From: Lonicera japonica
Lineage: Eukaryota > Streptophyta > Magnoliopsida > Dipsacales > Caprifoliaceae
Assembly (NCBI GenBank): GCA_021464415.1
Contig: CM038470.1
Location: forward strand, 25,011,601-25,075,600
Direction: 5' to 3'
Length of the DNA stretch: 64,000 nt
Position 1 is the first letter of the stretch. The number at the start of each line of letters is the position of its first letter. Shown in pieces: positions 35,701-48,362 of the stretch. The translations under genes were made by a program, and so were the position numbers. Below the pieces are notes generated by a model. It had not been told where the DNA came from. It saw only the letters and a program-made list of their open reading frames with translations, and did no database searches.

Positions 35701-35930
35701 TGTTGAGAATGATTGGCTTAAGCCATTTATCCCACATGAAAAAATTATAAAACTCAGTATGAGTATATAAGTGGGGGGGAGTCCTTACATAGTAACGAGA
35801 CCTTTTAAGTTAAAACCTCACACCTATGGCCCAAAGGTGTTTAAGTTGGGGATAACATCGTTACTATGTGCGTAGACCGGCGGACCTAGTCGGTGCCCCA
35901 AGCCTACCCTATGTGCCGATAAGCACAACA
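35701..35930 (+). repeat. Right LTR of the TRIM-like element
   Basis: 230 bp, TGTTGAGAAT to AAGCACAACA, followed by the ATAAA target copy. Confidence 0.87.
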
Positions 35931-37670
35931 ATAAAGGGACAAAAAAAAATCTTTATTATGGTGAGATCCAATACATTGTTTATACTGCAAAGAAGAAACT
36001 TAACTCTTAATTCAAGATCAAAAGAGTTATATATCTTTCGTCAAATTAGGTATAAATGACAAAAACATTCGGTATGATTTTTACAGAAACCGACCGAATT
36101 AATCTAAAAAAAATGGTCATGTTAAGACATATTTAAATATCAAAATACCGATTTACAGAATCGAAAATACTCAAAAAGCATGGTATCGAAAACTTCAATG
36201 CCAAAATTGTCAAAAATATGTTATATACTAAAAATACTGAATAATTATACATTTATACCCAAAAAATATCATATATAGTTAATACCAAGAATTTTAGTAC
36301 ATACAAACCAATAATTTTTTTCAAGAAGTTTTGAACTTTGTACTGCGAAATTATCTTTGACAACTCATTTTATATATTGTAGCTATTATAAAACTTTCCT
36401 ACTATATTGAAAACGAAATTAATCAATATATTTTTAAACAATTGTGTACTTCTAATATCTTTCAACGAAAATCAAAATAAATGGAAAAAACATAAATCGA
36501 AATATAACAAAACCGAACAGTTCTGTTATTGGTTTCCAATTTGAAATATCGACCGGTAAATATGGTATTTAACTTCTTATTTTGATTTTGGTATTGATAA
36601 GGCCAATTAACCAACTGATTTATCAAAATAAAACCCCTACTCGTAGCTAAATATATTTTGACAAACATATCGATTGATTTGGTAACGTGATAAAGACACT
36701 ATTGTTTATAAGCACAAGCTCACAATAATAAAAATGAAGTAAATTTTTGGCCTCCCTCAAGATTAAATCCTAATTTCGTCGCTGGACCGTCCATATATAT
36801 ATATGGACCAGCCTTTTAGCGACGAGTTTTCGTTGCCGATAATAAAAAATCATTGCTAAAGGTAAGGTCCATATACGAACTTTATAGCACAAGACCCTGG
36901 CGTATGTGTGTGTACTAAAATGTCTCAATCCTGCCACCCTAATGGAGTTGAGCATCAAAAGAAAAGGATTGCGTCGTTATTGCTTAAACGTCATTAAGCA
37001 TTGCCTTAAAGCGACTTAGGAACTACCTAATCAGAATTTATAAACACTTTAATCATTTTTTATTGTCCTAATTAAGGTCAAAATTTCACAATAAGTTTAG
37101 AGGAACTAATGACATAATTAGCGGGTAACACAGGCGTCATTAAACCGAAATTAGTGACATAGGGGAAGAATGGTTATGAACTGAAAGTGGCTTATAGGAG
37201 AAGTAATTTATAGTTTGTGAAAAATTATTTTAACTATTTCAATTCAACCTTCAGATTTTGAGTCTTAGATGGAGGAGGCTCCGGAATTTTCATTGCCTTC
37301 CCTCCTAAATGATTCGCCTTTTATTTAATTATCTTTGTTTTACCTTTCAAAGAAAAATCTAAATAACCATTTCTTTGTGTGCACATGTGAAGAATGAGAA
37401 TAACGTCGGCCTTGTAGACAACCACATAAGGCTCTATTTATATTAAATATTTGTATAACTTATATATATGTAGAGTCCCACCATTTTCAGCATCATAAAG
37501 ATCCATGATGCATGTATATCATATAGAGTCCTATTTTGGCTTTTTTTAAAAAAAATAACTAATTTCAACGTAATCGACGGTCAAGAATATAACTCATTTT
37601 TTATTGTGAGATTTGGCATTATAATTATGTTTCAAAAAATAAATAAAATTGTCAATTTGAGAATTAAAAT

Positions 37671-37678
37671 GATGATGA

Positions 37679-37726
<48 letters not shown>
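37671..37726. repeat. (GAT)/(AAT) microsatellite
   Basis: About three GAT then fifteen AAT units, with a further short AAT run at 37740-37755. Confidence 0.95.
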
Positions 37727-38012
37727 GTGTTGTGTATCAATAATAATAATAATAATTTTGTTGAAATATCATTATATCAACTCTTGAATTAGTGCTCAAA
37801 GGAAGAAACTAGAATTTCTTGATGTGGTAGTTTAGGTCATGTTCTTCCTTTTTCATATTTGTCTATAATGAGACATTAAGATGGAGGTTGGTGAGGAATA
37901 AGGATGTGCTTGTTAGATGTGAACTTTTGGACTTATTGTGCATATGTCCACATTTCAAGATCAGTAGGTAAAGGTCCTTGAAAATTGGACTTACTAGTGT
38001 ACTTGGTTAGTG

Positions 38013-38042
38013 GTTATTATTATTATTATTATTATTATTATT
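38013..38042. repeat. (TTA) microsatellite
   Basis: About ten TTA units. Confidence 0.95.
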
Positions 38043-39334
38043 GTTAGAATCTCAATCTTTGGTGAACTAAAATATGTACTTTGTGTATCTAACTTTTGCT
38101 ACTTTTGTGACATTTGTATGCGACTTCAATGTCAAAGATTAACAGGAATTACATTATGGATCTAACTTTTGCTGGTTTGGTGCTAATTTATGCAAAACCT
38201 ATGTCATATGCATGTGGATTGGTGAGTTTTTTTATTCTTTATGACATTATTTCTATTTTAAATACTATTTTTGACATATTAAATTTATTTACGATCGCTC
38301 GTGTTCAATGACAGATTTGATCAAGTCTAGGGGTAGATTTAGTCAAACTCGAACCAGCCTAAACAAATGATCGACCTAAATCCAAATTTGAATCGGTGGG
38401 GTTTATTTTGAAAAATTCGAACCAACCTCAACAAAGAGGGATTCTCGTCCTGAAACTTGTAGTTCATTTCATATTTTAAAGGAGATTGTTGTGAACAATG
38501 GAAATTTGCACCAAGTTACCCAATTTTTTGTTTTGACCTTGTGCCCTTGCGGGTGATCTTTCTCTTGGAAGAATGCATGTAAGCTGGATTAGAATTGCTA
38601 TCAACTTGTGCAGATTCTTAGGACAGAATTGACTGAGAAATTACAACACAATCTTGAATGAAAAAAATGTAACACGAATCTCAACTCCAGATGATTAGGA
38701 AGGAACAATTCTACATTTACACACCTTTAACGACATCCATGATTACTGTAAGTCCCAACCTTCCCCACAGTAACCCGTCCTGACCTATTAGTGTATATGA
38801 TGATATTACAAAATTATTTAAAAAAAAATTCTTCAATTCGAGCAAAAATCAAGTCAGCCTTAAGGGGGAAATTTAACACAAGCCCTAACTTGAACACATG
38901 TTAGGTTTTCTATTTAGAATCCATACCCAATCGGGCTACAAAAATGTCCCATTATAGTTGGATTAAAAACTGTCAAATTTTAACATTTTGTCATCCGTAC
39001 GCGTACAACATTTTCTCTAACACAGTTACTAGCACTTGGCAGTAATATTACAACAAATTATCTGCTTCTGGACATGTTTTCTTTTGGAACATAACTTGGA
39101 AAACAAATTAAGACTTAAATACGAAATTACTAGTTTATACCTTTTTTCAGTGCAAAGGAAGAAAACATAACAAAATAGTTATCTCAGTAATACACATGAT
39201 TTGGTGAGCATAAACAGTAAGAGCTAATAAGCATAAACAGCAAGAGCTAATAAGCATAAACAGCACTTTTATGAAACCCCCTCCCAAAAACTCTTGAAAA
39301 ATTCTACTAATTAATTTGTGCAAACATAATAAAC

Positions 39335-42300
39335 TCACACGCCCCCACCAAATTTGCCCATCATTTTTGCAATTACTGGAGCCACCTTGGGATTTGCCTG
39401 ATGCTTTGCAAGATTGGAAGGGTCTTTCATCACTGCAATAAAAAATTACCACAATTGAATCAAACCCTAACATAAGAGGCTAATTTAAGTACAGAAACAT
39501 TAGCAGAAGCCGAGATTAAACTTTTCATGGTGCCACTTCAAATCAAACGCATGGATAATCCTGGCAAGAAAAGAGGGGAACAGATTTTTGATTTAAGATA
39601 TGCACGTTACCTTCCTCAGTGGAGCTAGGTGTGACACAAAATCCAATGTATAAAACATTAATAAAGTGGAAAGGTTTGATTTTCTTTTCTCATCACAAAA
39701 TAGAAAGGGCAAAACTTGATGAGTGATGACTACGTTTGATTCGTTGAAAACTCATTGCAATGGAAAGAGTATTTCATGCAAGTAAAATACTATGTGGTTG
39801 TTTAGTTGGCATTGGTGGTGGAAATTCAAGTGCTCTACCTATGTGTGCAATTGGTTTGCGTTGAAATGCAGAAAAAACAGCATAAAAGTAAAATATGAGC
39901 ATTTTTCACACCAGGTCGCAAAGCAAGCACACTATGTTTTATTTTGCTTGCAAATAAATCCCTCCGCAGCATTCACAGGTAAGTCAAAACAGCCTATATT
40001 ACCAGTATTTTTCCACCCAAAAACACTACCAAACAAAAAAAACTCCAGTGTCGGCCAATAGCTGGCCCCACGTGAATCACTCCCCCAGCCTTTGGTTTCC
40101 ATGGAAAACAATTATCCAGAAATTAATTAGTTCCTATGAAAATAACTTAAAAACACGCCCTAAATCAATTCCTTTATCCAACTAGCGATGTAGTGATCAT
40201 AACAAATAAAACCTGATACCAAATGATAAAAAAGGACGACTTAATCAGGGAAATAACATGTGCAAATCAAAAGAAAACCAAAAATATGAGGAAAGAAGTA
40301 AAGTACCATCTTGAAGAGCCGCCATAACTTCTGGATCACTAAATGCCGCCATCATCTCGGGATCCTGTTCCAATTGAAAACAAGAAGCAAGATGTCAAAC
40401 CAACATTTCTGAAGGAAAAAACCCTTACCTAAAAGCAGTAAACAATAATATCACATATTACATAAAGCTGTAAGCAGACAAAACAGTAAGAAAAATATGT
40501 AACCAGGTGTGTAATTAGAGAAGCATGCAATAAGATATATGCAAGTTATATAAATTACCAAAATGTTTACTCCTCCCACACTCTGTCATCCTTAATTTAC
40601 TTTTAACTATTCGGTTTTTTTATGTAATTAATTTTGTGAAATAATCTCAATACAATAGAAGTAGAAGGCACTTATCCGAGAGTCCCAAGAAGCATGGGAC
40701 GCATGTCCTAATCAATATTTATAAAAAAAAACTATAGCACAGATTCGCGTGTGACACGATGCGGATGCAGCAATTAAAAAAAAACACTCACAAAATAGGA
40801 TAAGGATGCAGCGGTAATAAAGCAATAATTTGAAATATATTACATTATTCCTAGATTTTTATATACATTACGTTCTATTGTGCACGCAGTACATTTGTTG
40901 ATGGAGAAAGATGGATGAAGTTATATTTATTAATCTCCAAAATTGGTGTACATTCAGACTTAAATATATTAGCTAGAAAGTTTCAACTTATCCAACCTGT
41001 AACTCTTTAATCTCATTCTCTATAGCTCCGAAATCTAACTCTCTAACTTCAACCATTTCGTTGGTTGTCAAAATTTTATATTCTATTGCTGAATTTTGAT
41101 TCCCTAGATGTCCATAGTTTTTTTTATTATTTAATAACATATATATATATATATGTGGTTACAGACAGTCCTCTATTTTTAAGAAAAATGACCATCCATT
41201 TGAATGAGTAAATAGAAGAATTTTTTAATGAAATTTTGTGGAGATGATTTACTCTAGCTGATGATCTCTATTATGAGTAAATCATCTCCACCAAAATTCA
41301 TAAAAAAAATCCAATCTGCAAATGGGTGAGACGACAATCAGAAACATCAACGGTTAAAATGCACATATATATCAATTTTTCATTATGCCCACTTCTAGAC
41401 TGAACCTTTTTTAATGAAATTTGGTGAAGATGATTACTCGTCGTAGTGATCACCTCCATCAAATTTCCTCAAGAAATTAATCTCTTAGCCCATCCAAATG
41501 TATGGCCCTTGAAAAAGAGTAAACAATTCTCTTTAGGGTGGGGCAATACATAGACAAATATATAATTCAACATATTCCTATCTAAATTTTTCAAAAAACT
41601 ATATGTTTGGCATTCACGTCGTGTTGTATCCTTATCCAGTCTGAGAATACATACTTCATAGATCCCTAAAAAAGGAGCATGATACTTACATTCAATATTT
41701 TGCTAAAGTCAATGTTGCCCGGCATTCCACCTGGCATGCCTCCAGGCATCCCACCTGGCATCCCACCAGGCATCCCTCCAGGCATCCCTCCTGGCGTTCC
41801 TCCTGGCATACCTCCTGGCATACCACCGGGGAACCCACCTGGCATACCGCCGGGGAACCCACCTGGCATACCGCCGGGCATTCCACTTGCTGATGATTGC
41901 TCTCGCTTTTTCGCCTTCTCATATGCAGCCTAAGACGGAATCAGAATCGAATATTAGCCATATTACAGATAAGCCTGCACAATCAACGTGGTAACATAGC
42001 TAAAAGAGCAAACAAAGCTTTACCTGTGCCTCAGCCTTTCTACGCTGTCGCTCACGTTCAGCCTTTCTATCTTCTCGTTCTTTGCGCAATCTGTCATACT
42101 TCCTACGGTGTTCCTCAATTTTATGCGCATTGGGTTCAACCTATAAAGACCAAAATTGAGTCAAGAATGCTAAAACGCTAATGCAACTATTGACCTCCTG
42201 TTTTTACATAATTTTTTGATATCCCCCCACATGCAAGGGGCAAAGTCAATGATTATGAAAACAGGGGAGTAAGTCTCGTTTTGACATATAATGAAGGTCA

Positions 42301-45300
42301 AAGTCAAAAAACCCTTTGTATTCCAGATTGGCTTATTAGTTAGCTCACTTGTTAGCCTGCAAGGATCTTTGTATTCCAGATTCTTGTTTGTGGATAACCC
42401 CTTTCCCAATTGGCTGGTGTATGAGATTTCTGGTGATTTAATTTAAATGCTTTCGGTTTGCTTTTTATAAAAAATAAAAAAGTCAAAAACCCTTTTTTTT
42501 GTACATTGGAGTGGACATTGAAGCCTTGTTTTAGTTTAATAAAAAAGACACACTAACAACACTGAAACACAAAGCATATTCCAATCAGTAAATGAAGTAA
42601 CCTTCTTAAGTACAGCGCTTATCTCCTCGTCGTAGTCCAGAGTTGATGCCATGTGAAGATCCTTAGCAGCCTCTTCCCACTGGCCAAGCATTGCTCTTGC
42701 CATCCCACGGGATTTGTAACCTTTAGCAGAATTTGGATTAATCTGTAATTTCAAACACATAAAAAAACCCTATGAAGAAAATATCAATATAAACAACAAA
42801 CACTTGGATCTAAGTCTGTGCCTATGGTGTATATCCGTGCCACTATGGTAAATTACTCGTGCTCACAGCCAATTACACGCGCTTACATCTCTATGGAGAG
42901 AGAGAGAAGGGGGGGAAGGGAGATAGGTAAGATTGACCTCTAGAGCTGCATTGGCATCTCGAATAGCAGCGTTGGGTTTCTTCATTTTGATGTACGCACT
43001 AGCTGTGTAGAACATGAAACTTGCATCAGTGAAACTAAAAATGTGGTACAATCCCAACTTGTGATATTGTCTAAACTCAAAATTAGAAGTGATTTACCTC
43101 TGGTTCCATACATAATTGCAGATGTAGGATTGAGCAAAATAGCTTGTGTGAGATGCTCAATCGCTTCTTCCAGCTTACCTGATCAACAAAAACATAATCA
43201 GATTCCAAATGAGACCATATATATGGATTTAGGACCCATTGCCTAATGTCAAAATTAGTTCATTTTCAATTAATGAATTGCTTTTTGATAACATATTTTT
43301 GTGCATTTATAAATAATTCAAATCCAATTCATCGATGGTTTGGAAGACTTTAAGTGACAAATTCTCGACGTTAAAATAAAAACAAATCTAAGTTCCTCTA
43401 TCTTACTTAATTTGTTCAGAGGCATCAACATCAACTGTAGACACAAGATCTTCTCGAATATAGAGTTGGAGTGAATTCTCTTGTTCTAGAATTAGGCAAT
43501 TTCATTTTTTTTACTTGAAATGGCTTAACTTGAGTTTTCATTAATCAACTTCATTATCATATTTACATTTGCTTAAATTTTCGCAACCAAAACAAATAAA
43601 TGTGAAAATTGTAAAACGCCCAATTGTAAATTTTCTAGTTCACAACTTGAGGGACAACCAAACAGGCACTTATACAATCAAACAAAGCCACAATACCATC
43701 AGAAATTGCTTCCATGCCCTTTGATTTTGCCTCTTGTGATGCATCACGATTCTCTTCAGTTACCTCCACAGAAGAATCCCCCATCTACAAAATTAATTAT
43801 TAAAATATATATTTCATTGCATTAAAACATATAGGCCATTATATAGAATTTGAAATTTATTAGAAAAGGTGTAGTGTGTGTCAATAAAACCTTTTGTGGA
43901 GGATCATTATCAGGTTCCACAGTTTCCCCTTCAAGTTCAATATCAGATTCAATTATCTCACTCTCCTCTTCTTCCTCGGCAGGCGGTTGAGGCTCTTCTG
44001 TGTCCTCAAATTCATCGTCACTCTCTTCCACTGTATAAGACTTTTGTAATCCAAATCGCAATATTCAGAACATTTTAAATTGACATTCCAACAACTTGGA
44101 GATAAGTGAAGTTCCCATCATACATAATAAACCCCAACTCAAATACCTAATTCCTTTGTTTGGTTGATGAGAAAATGCTGGAGCGTAGAAGAAAGGACAC
44201 AAGGCCAAAAGTTGTTTTGGGTTTACTGTGTCGGTGCAACATACAATAACAAGTTTTAGCACCATATATTTTGTTTCATTTATTTTGTTCATTGGTTTGC
44301 AAGGAAATCAATTGGACTAATAGGAATTTTGTTCTACTGGAAATTTTTCTCCATCGAAAACGACAACTTGTGTCTGACTGCACTTCTTTTATATTTTCCC
44401 TCTTCAATTGTGCTTGATTGCATAATTTTCCATGAAACAACTTGGTTTTTAGCCTAATTTTCTCATTTTCCATTTCAGTCAGAAACCACTGCCCAACTAG
44501 GTTTTTGTTTTAAGAAGTGCTATGTAGCCCAAAAAATGTCCCAGAGATGAAAAAGATAGAGATTGGTTGAAAAAATTACTTTTGGGATGAGTAGCATTGC
44601 TCTTTTCATTTTGGTGGAAAAACTTTCCATTAAAGACATTAACAAAAAATTCAACTATTTCCCAGGTAAGCCAATCAAGCACACCCTTAGGAGGAGATGG
44701 TTTTAAATTACATGGAAAAAAAGAATGAGGTTAAACCAAGTTATACCGTGGAAATGGATTCCACAGAGAATTATGCAATCAAACACCAATAAACAAAAGC
44801 AAAATTTGAGCATTTCCATTGAAAATAAGTGCACACTAAAATCTTCTCATCAACCAAACAAATAAATGGAAAGAGAAAGAGAAATACCGGTTTTTTCTCT
44901 CCAGGCTTGTAAGAAGATGGTGGAAGCTTAGCTCCCAGGCTGAAACAAATCCAAACCCAATCAAAACCACCGAAAAAAATTAAGGTTGTGTTTATTTTTG
45001 ATGTTTTAATGCTTAAAAGAGCTACGAATGTTGTTTGTTTTCTCACCTCCTAACGTTGAATTAATTCAACATTTTAAGAGCAACTCCTGCGCTGAATGCT
45101 TAATTTAAATTTTAACGAAATTCTATTCTATATTAGGGCATTCAAAGTACAATAAAATCTTCAGGATTAAGCATTCAGCAATCGCATGATCAGGGGCTAT
45201 TAAAAAGAACAAATGGACTCAATTCAACAATTGAAAAAGCACAAACAATCAATTACATATATACATGTGTGTAAAATTATACCTTTCGAGATAGTCTTTG

Positions 45301-45392
45301 AAGAAAGAGAGAGAAGGATCGGTGAGAATTGAGGGATCTGATTTGCAGAGTGTGACGAATTTCTTCAATTCCTGAAGCTTCTCGGCATCCAT
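39335..45392 (-). CDS. HIP1: Hsp70-interacting protein (Hip/FAM10 family co-chaperone)
   Basis: Eleven exons with GT-AG borders: 45392-45283, 44939-44888, 44040-43891, 43784-43697, 43178-43098, 43002-42938, 42742-42602, 42140-42024, 41929-41690, 40364-40307, 39432-39335. They join in frame to 1200 nt, 399 aa plus TGA. Residues 1-45 form the Hip N-terminal dimerisation domain. 55-104 are acidic. About 107-225 hold three TPR motifs that bind the Hsp70 ATPase domain. 230-268 are a charged helix ([18 protein letters not shown]). 280-338 are GGMP-type repeats. 343-399 are the STI1/DP domain with [10 protein letters not shown]. The known family role is cytosolic: stabilising ADP-bound Hsp70 and assisting client folding. 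The start is the only ATG that begins the conserved [13 protein letters not shown]. Length is close to the Arabidopsis protein (At4g22670). The symbol follows that protein; orthology is inferred. Confidence 0.96.
41148..41370. repeat. MITE-like hairpin in Hip intron 9
   Basis: Arms around ATGAAATTTTGTGGAGATGA and TCATCTCCACCAAAATTCAT pair across a short centre (41230-41305), and outer text GACCATCCATTTG recurs in diverged inverted form. Same family as the hairpins near 31000 and 52450. Confidence 0.6.
41385..41510. repeat. Second MITE-like hairpin in Hip intron 9
   Basis: TTAATGAAATTTGGTGAAGATGATTA at 41410 (first 20 of the arm: TTAATGAAATTTGGTGAAGA) faces ATCACCTCCATCAAATTTCC at 41448, a diverged version of the neighbouring hairpin. 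Confidence 0.5.
41715..41884 (-). repeat. Coding GGMP-type repeat of the Hip gene
   Basis: About fourteen tandem 12-bp units code MPGG, FPGG and one TPGG. The reverse strand and other frames stay open through the repeat, which creates long but false proline-rich or Cys-rich frames. Confidence 0.9.
44155..44862. mobile_element. MITE-like element in Hip intron 2
   Basis: The ends TTTGTTTGGTTGATGAG (44155) and CTCATCAACCAAACAAA (44862) are inverted copies. It fills most of the 847-bp intron between exons 2 and 3 and has no coding domain. The inner phrase near 44740-44840 (GTGGAAATGGATTCC, TTTGAGCATTTCCAT) resembles 60480-60580. Confidence 0.65.
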
Positions 45393-46022
45393 GGCCGTTC
45401 GATTGAAAACAAAAGTAGGGTTTAATTTGAAGTTGAAAGATAGTTCGAGGGATAATGAGAGAAAAATAGGGGTTTTCGGTGTAGTGACCACTCTGATTTG
45501 GAGTGACAGGGATCAAAGGATCTTCTACACTTCTAGAGTTTCTAGTAGCTTCCACAAATTGGATATAATAAGGATACAAAATGAAAAAGCTTTAATAAAA
45601 TGTACATAATAATATATATTTTATAATAAATAATAATTTTAAATAAATAAAATTATTTAAAAAAAACTAATTTATTATATATAAATGTTTTTAAAAAAAT
45701 AATTTTTAAAACATGTGTGAAAAATAATTTTATAATTTCAATAAACTAATTAAATACTCGTATTAAGTTTGTTGGTTGAAAAAGAATGCTAAAGGGGAGT
45801 TTGACTATGGTTTTTGAAATTAATTGCGAAATTAAAAAAAAATTAAAAGATTGTACAAAAATTAAATACAAATTTATATATCAAGAAAATCCATAAAATA
45901 ATCAAGCAATAATAAAAATACGAATTATGATAAATAAAGAGCTTGAATCTATAATAACAAAACTGAATGAGTCAACGACATTTTGTTCACACATTTCGGT
46001 TATTTAGACCATAAGTCCACGC
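45393..46022 (-). promoter_or_regulatory. Hip 5' flank
   Basis: A leader of about 100 nt before the ATG is GC-richer (to about 45540), then the sequence becomes extremely AT-rich (45600-45900). No distinct TATA position can be chosen. Confidence 0.35.
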
Positions 46023-46027
46023 TCGAA

Positions 46028-47015
46028 TGTGAATACTCCAATCCATGACTCTTGTGTGAACTTGATTTTCGTACAAAACAAGCATTCCGCATTAAGTCTT
46101 GAGTCATCATACATATAGGATACTGTTAGGAAAAATCCTGACTTTCAAGCGCGTCAGGAATCTACCACAACTAATGTCGTACTTCGCTTACCGCATACTC
46201 TAACCGCACGGTTGGCTTCGAGCCGCACTCCTTGCGACTGGCCCCTTTTAAAGTATTTTTAGCAAAAATTTTGCTTTAAATAGGACCCTTGGAGTCTCAT
46301 TTGGAAGAGGAACACTAGATAGAGTTTTTAAAAAAGAAATTCTGCCAAAATTATTAGAGAAAATTTTAGAAAAAGAAAAAAGCAAGCAAGCATTCTTTAT
46401 TCTTCTCAAGCGCATCATGTACATATTTCTATAACTCATTTGAATTTCAATACCGCCTTTAAATACGAGTTTTAATACAGAAAATTAGATAACTTGCAAA
46501 GAAGCTCACTACTTTCAAAGTCAATCCTTTCTAAGTCTTACAAGAAAACTAAAATAGTATTTTGAAATCAGACTCGAGCTTTGCGAGCGCCTACGTATTC
46601 ATTCTCGAAATAAAATTAGAGTCTCGTAGTTCCACTTGTTTGGAAATCGTTTTTGCAAAATACTATTTAAAACTAAATTTATCCGAAAATGACTATTTGA
46701 AAGCAATTCAAACTATTTGCAAAATATCTAAAATAGGAATTAAATATATGATCCATTAAGAGACCAAAAAGGCGAATTGAGTGCCTAACACATTCCCAAT
46801 TCGTAACATAGTTCCTGAACCTTAGCAAATCAAGTTATCAATAAATCTATGGTTTCAAATGTATGAAAGGTAGTTCGTTTTCGAATTATCTTTTGTACGA
46901 TCTTTTGTTTGTTTTCTTGTAAAACAAACTGGCGACTTTGAAAACACGTTTTACCTCAAACAAAGAAAAAATAGAGAAACCCGAGAAAAACGGGTCGAAA
47001 GCCCGAATTCTCACA
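46028..47015 (-). mobile_element. Second copy of the 873-bp LTR family (988 bp, inverted)
   Basis: On the minus strand it starts TGTGAGAATTC and follows the copy at 10730-11602 through GCCAGTTTGTTTT, GTTAGGCACTCAATTCGCC and GACTCTAATTTTATTTCG to AGTATTCACA. The flanks TCGAA (46023-46027) and TCGAG (47016-47020) form a 5-bp duplication with one change. It is ~115 bp longer than the first copy, mainly near its 3' end. Confidence 0.82.
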
Positions 47016-47020
47016 TCGAG

Positions 47021-48353
47021 TAGTTTCCCCAAATTTTACTAATCAAATTTTTTACGGGTGAAAATCAAATATTTTTACAAGTGTAATCCTTATCACTACA
47101 CTCAATAATTGTTATTATTCTCATAATACTCAAGTAAGTGTGATTCTTCTCATCACATTCAACACAAGACGAACTCTTGCTAAATTATGAGAAATCCTCT
47201 TTCAAATGAATAATATAAGTTATTTGATGATACACACTAATAAACAATAACTCTCGAATGTTTACAAAATAAAAATAAAGTTCACACTAGAGTTATCAAA
47301 ATTGATCAATAATTTTTATTCAAAGATGAATGATATGATCAATGCAATAGCTTAAATTCTTAAATATTATAAATAGATGAAAAAATAGTTTGTATAATGA
47401 TTCAAGTTTGTTTAAATGTGTCTTAGACCTCCAATATATAGTTTCAAAGAATATATAATTGTTTAAGAGGTTAGGTAGAGTTATTACCTTAAAATAAAGC
47501 AAAAATAGAAATTTCAATAGTTATATTCTAAGGCATCAGTCAACTGAGTAAGGCTCATCAATCGACTGATGACCTTCAGTCAACTGGGCAAGCTCCATCA
47601 GTCGACTAATAACCTATGTCTATCATGTCAAAATTTTAAATTTTAAACTTCTACAATTTTAATCCAAAATCAATTTTAATGGTTGAAAAATATTGTAAAT
47701 ATGTTTCTAAGACACCCATTTTCGTAAGAACTCAAAAATCATTCGTTTGAATTTATTATAAATTTATTTTGAAAACCGGTTTATGAAAGATGATGTTTAC
47801 AAGATATTCCAATGTTCTAAAAATCGCTAGGCGTTCCTAGGTCGGCGAGCGGGAGCCTAGCGCCTAGGGGATTAGTCAGGGATTAATCGGTCAATCTTTG
47901 AATGATGCATGAACAAATTTGAGCTATAAGTATTGATCAATAAAGAAACTTTGCATAAATCATAAACATTCACTCAAGGATTGAATTGACGAGTTTTCGA
48001 ATGTTTTGATTTGTTTCTTCAAATCTTTGCCTTGAAATTTTTCATATTTTTTTTATCTTGTTCTTCATGAATTGCATTGATAGCATATGTGATACTCTTG
48101 AAATGTATAAAATTAATAGAGCAATTGAGTGATTAATTTTCTCTGTCTTCTTCAATGCTTTTTGACTTAATCGAATAGAGTTTCAATGGTCCTTGCAATG
48201 TGGCATGCATCCTTTGTAAAATCCATGTTTATTTTAATTTTCAAGATAATGAATTACAAACTTATTTCAAGAATATATTAAACTACGCATGATTAAATTA
48301 TTGATATTATCAAAATAAGATTAAGACCTTCTAGGTCAACAAGGTTTAATACA
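47021..48353. other. Spacer with repeat fragments, no gene
   Basis: 47530-47620 contains four diverged copies of a CATCAGTCAACTGA-type phrase. 47815-47905 (AAAATCGCTAGGCG..., GCGCCTAGGGGATTAG) is a GC-rich palindromic fragment of a dispersed plant repeat type. The remainder is AT-rich. Confidence 0.5.
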
Positions 48354-48362
48354 AAGTTTTAA

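Larger units (their letters stand above)
34490..35930 (+). mobile_element. TRIM-like small LTR retroelement (1.44 kb)
   Basis: Identical 5-bp flanks ATAAA (34485-34489 and 35931-35935) enclose two 230-bp LTRs. A polypurine-like ATGTGGAAAT directly precedes the right LTR start TGTTGAGAAT. A decayed primer site (TTAATATCAGAGG) follows the left LTR. Between them are further partial LTR copies and duplicated internal segments but no gag or pol. It would depend on proteins of another element. Confidence 0.87.
35936..39334. other. Spacer and 3' flank of the Hip gene
   Basis: 36050-36620 contains ACCGACCGAATTA and ends AAAACCCCTA at 36641, which may be a worn hAT-type MITE. 36815-37145 has repeated GCGACGA, TTGCGTCG and AAAGCGACTT motifs like subterminal repeats of DNA transposons. 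No coding region was recognised. The Hip 3' UTR probably lies in 39335 down to about 39120. Confidence 0.45.

Noticed and set aside
36462..36668. Small frame on the minus strand in a CCGACCG-rich region
   Set aside because: The region looks like a worn hAT-type MITE, and the frame has no recognisable features.
41679..41933. Proline-rich frame on the plus strand and Cys-rich frame on the minus strand
   Set aside because: Both are other-frame readings of the coding GGMP repeat in Hip exon 9.
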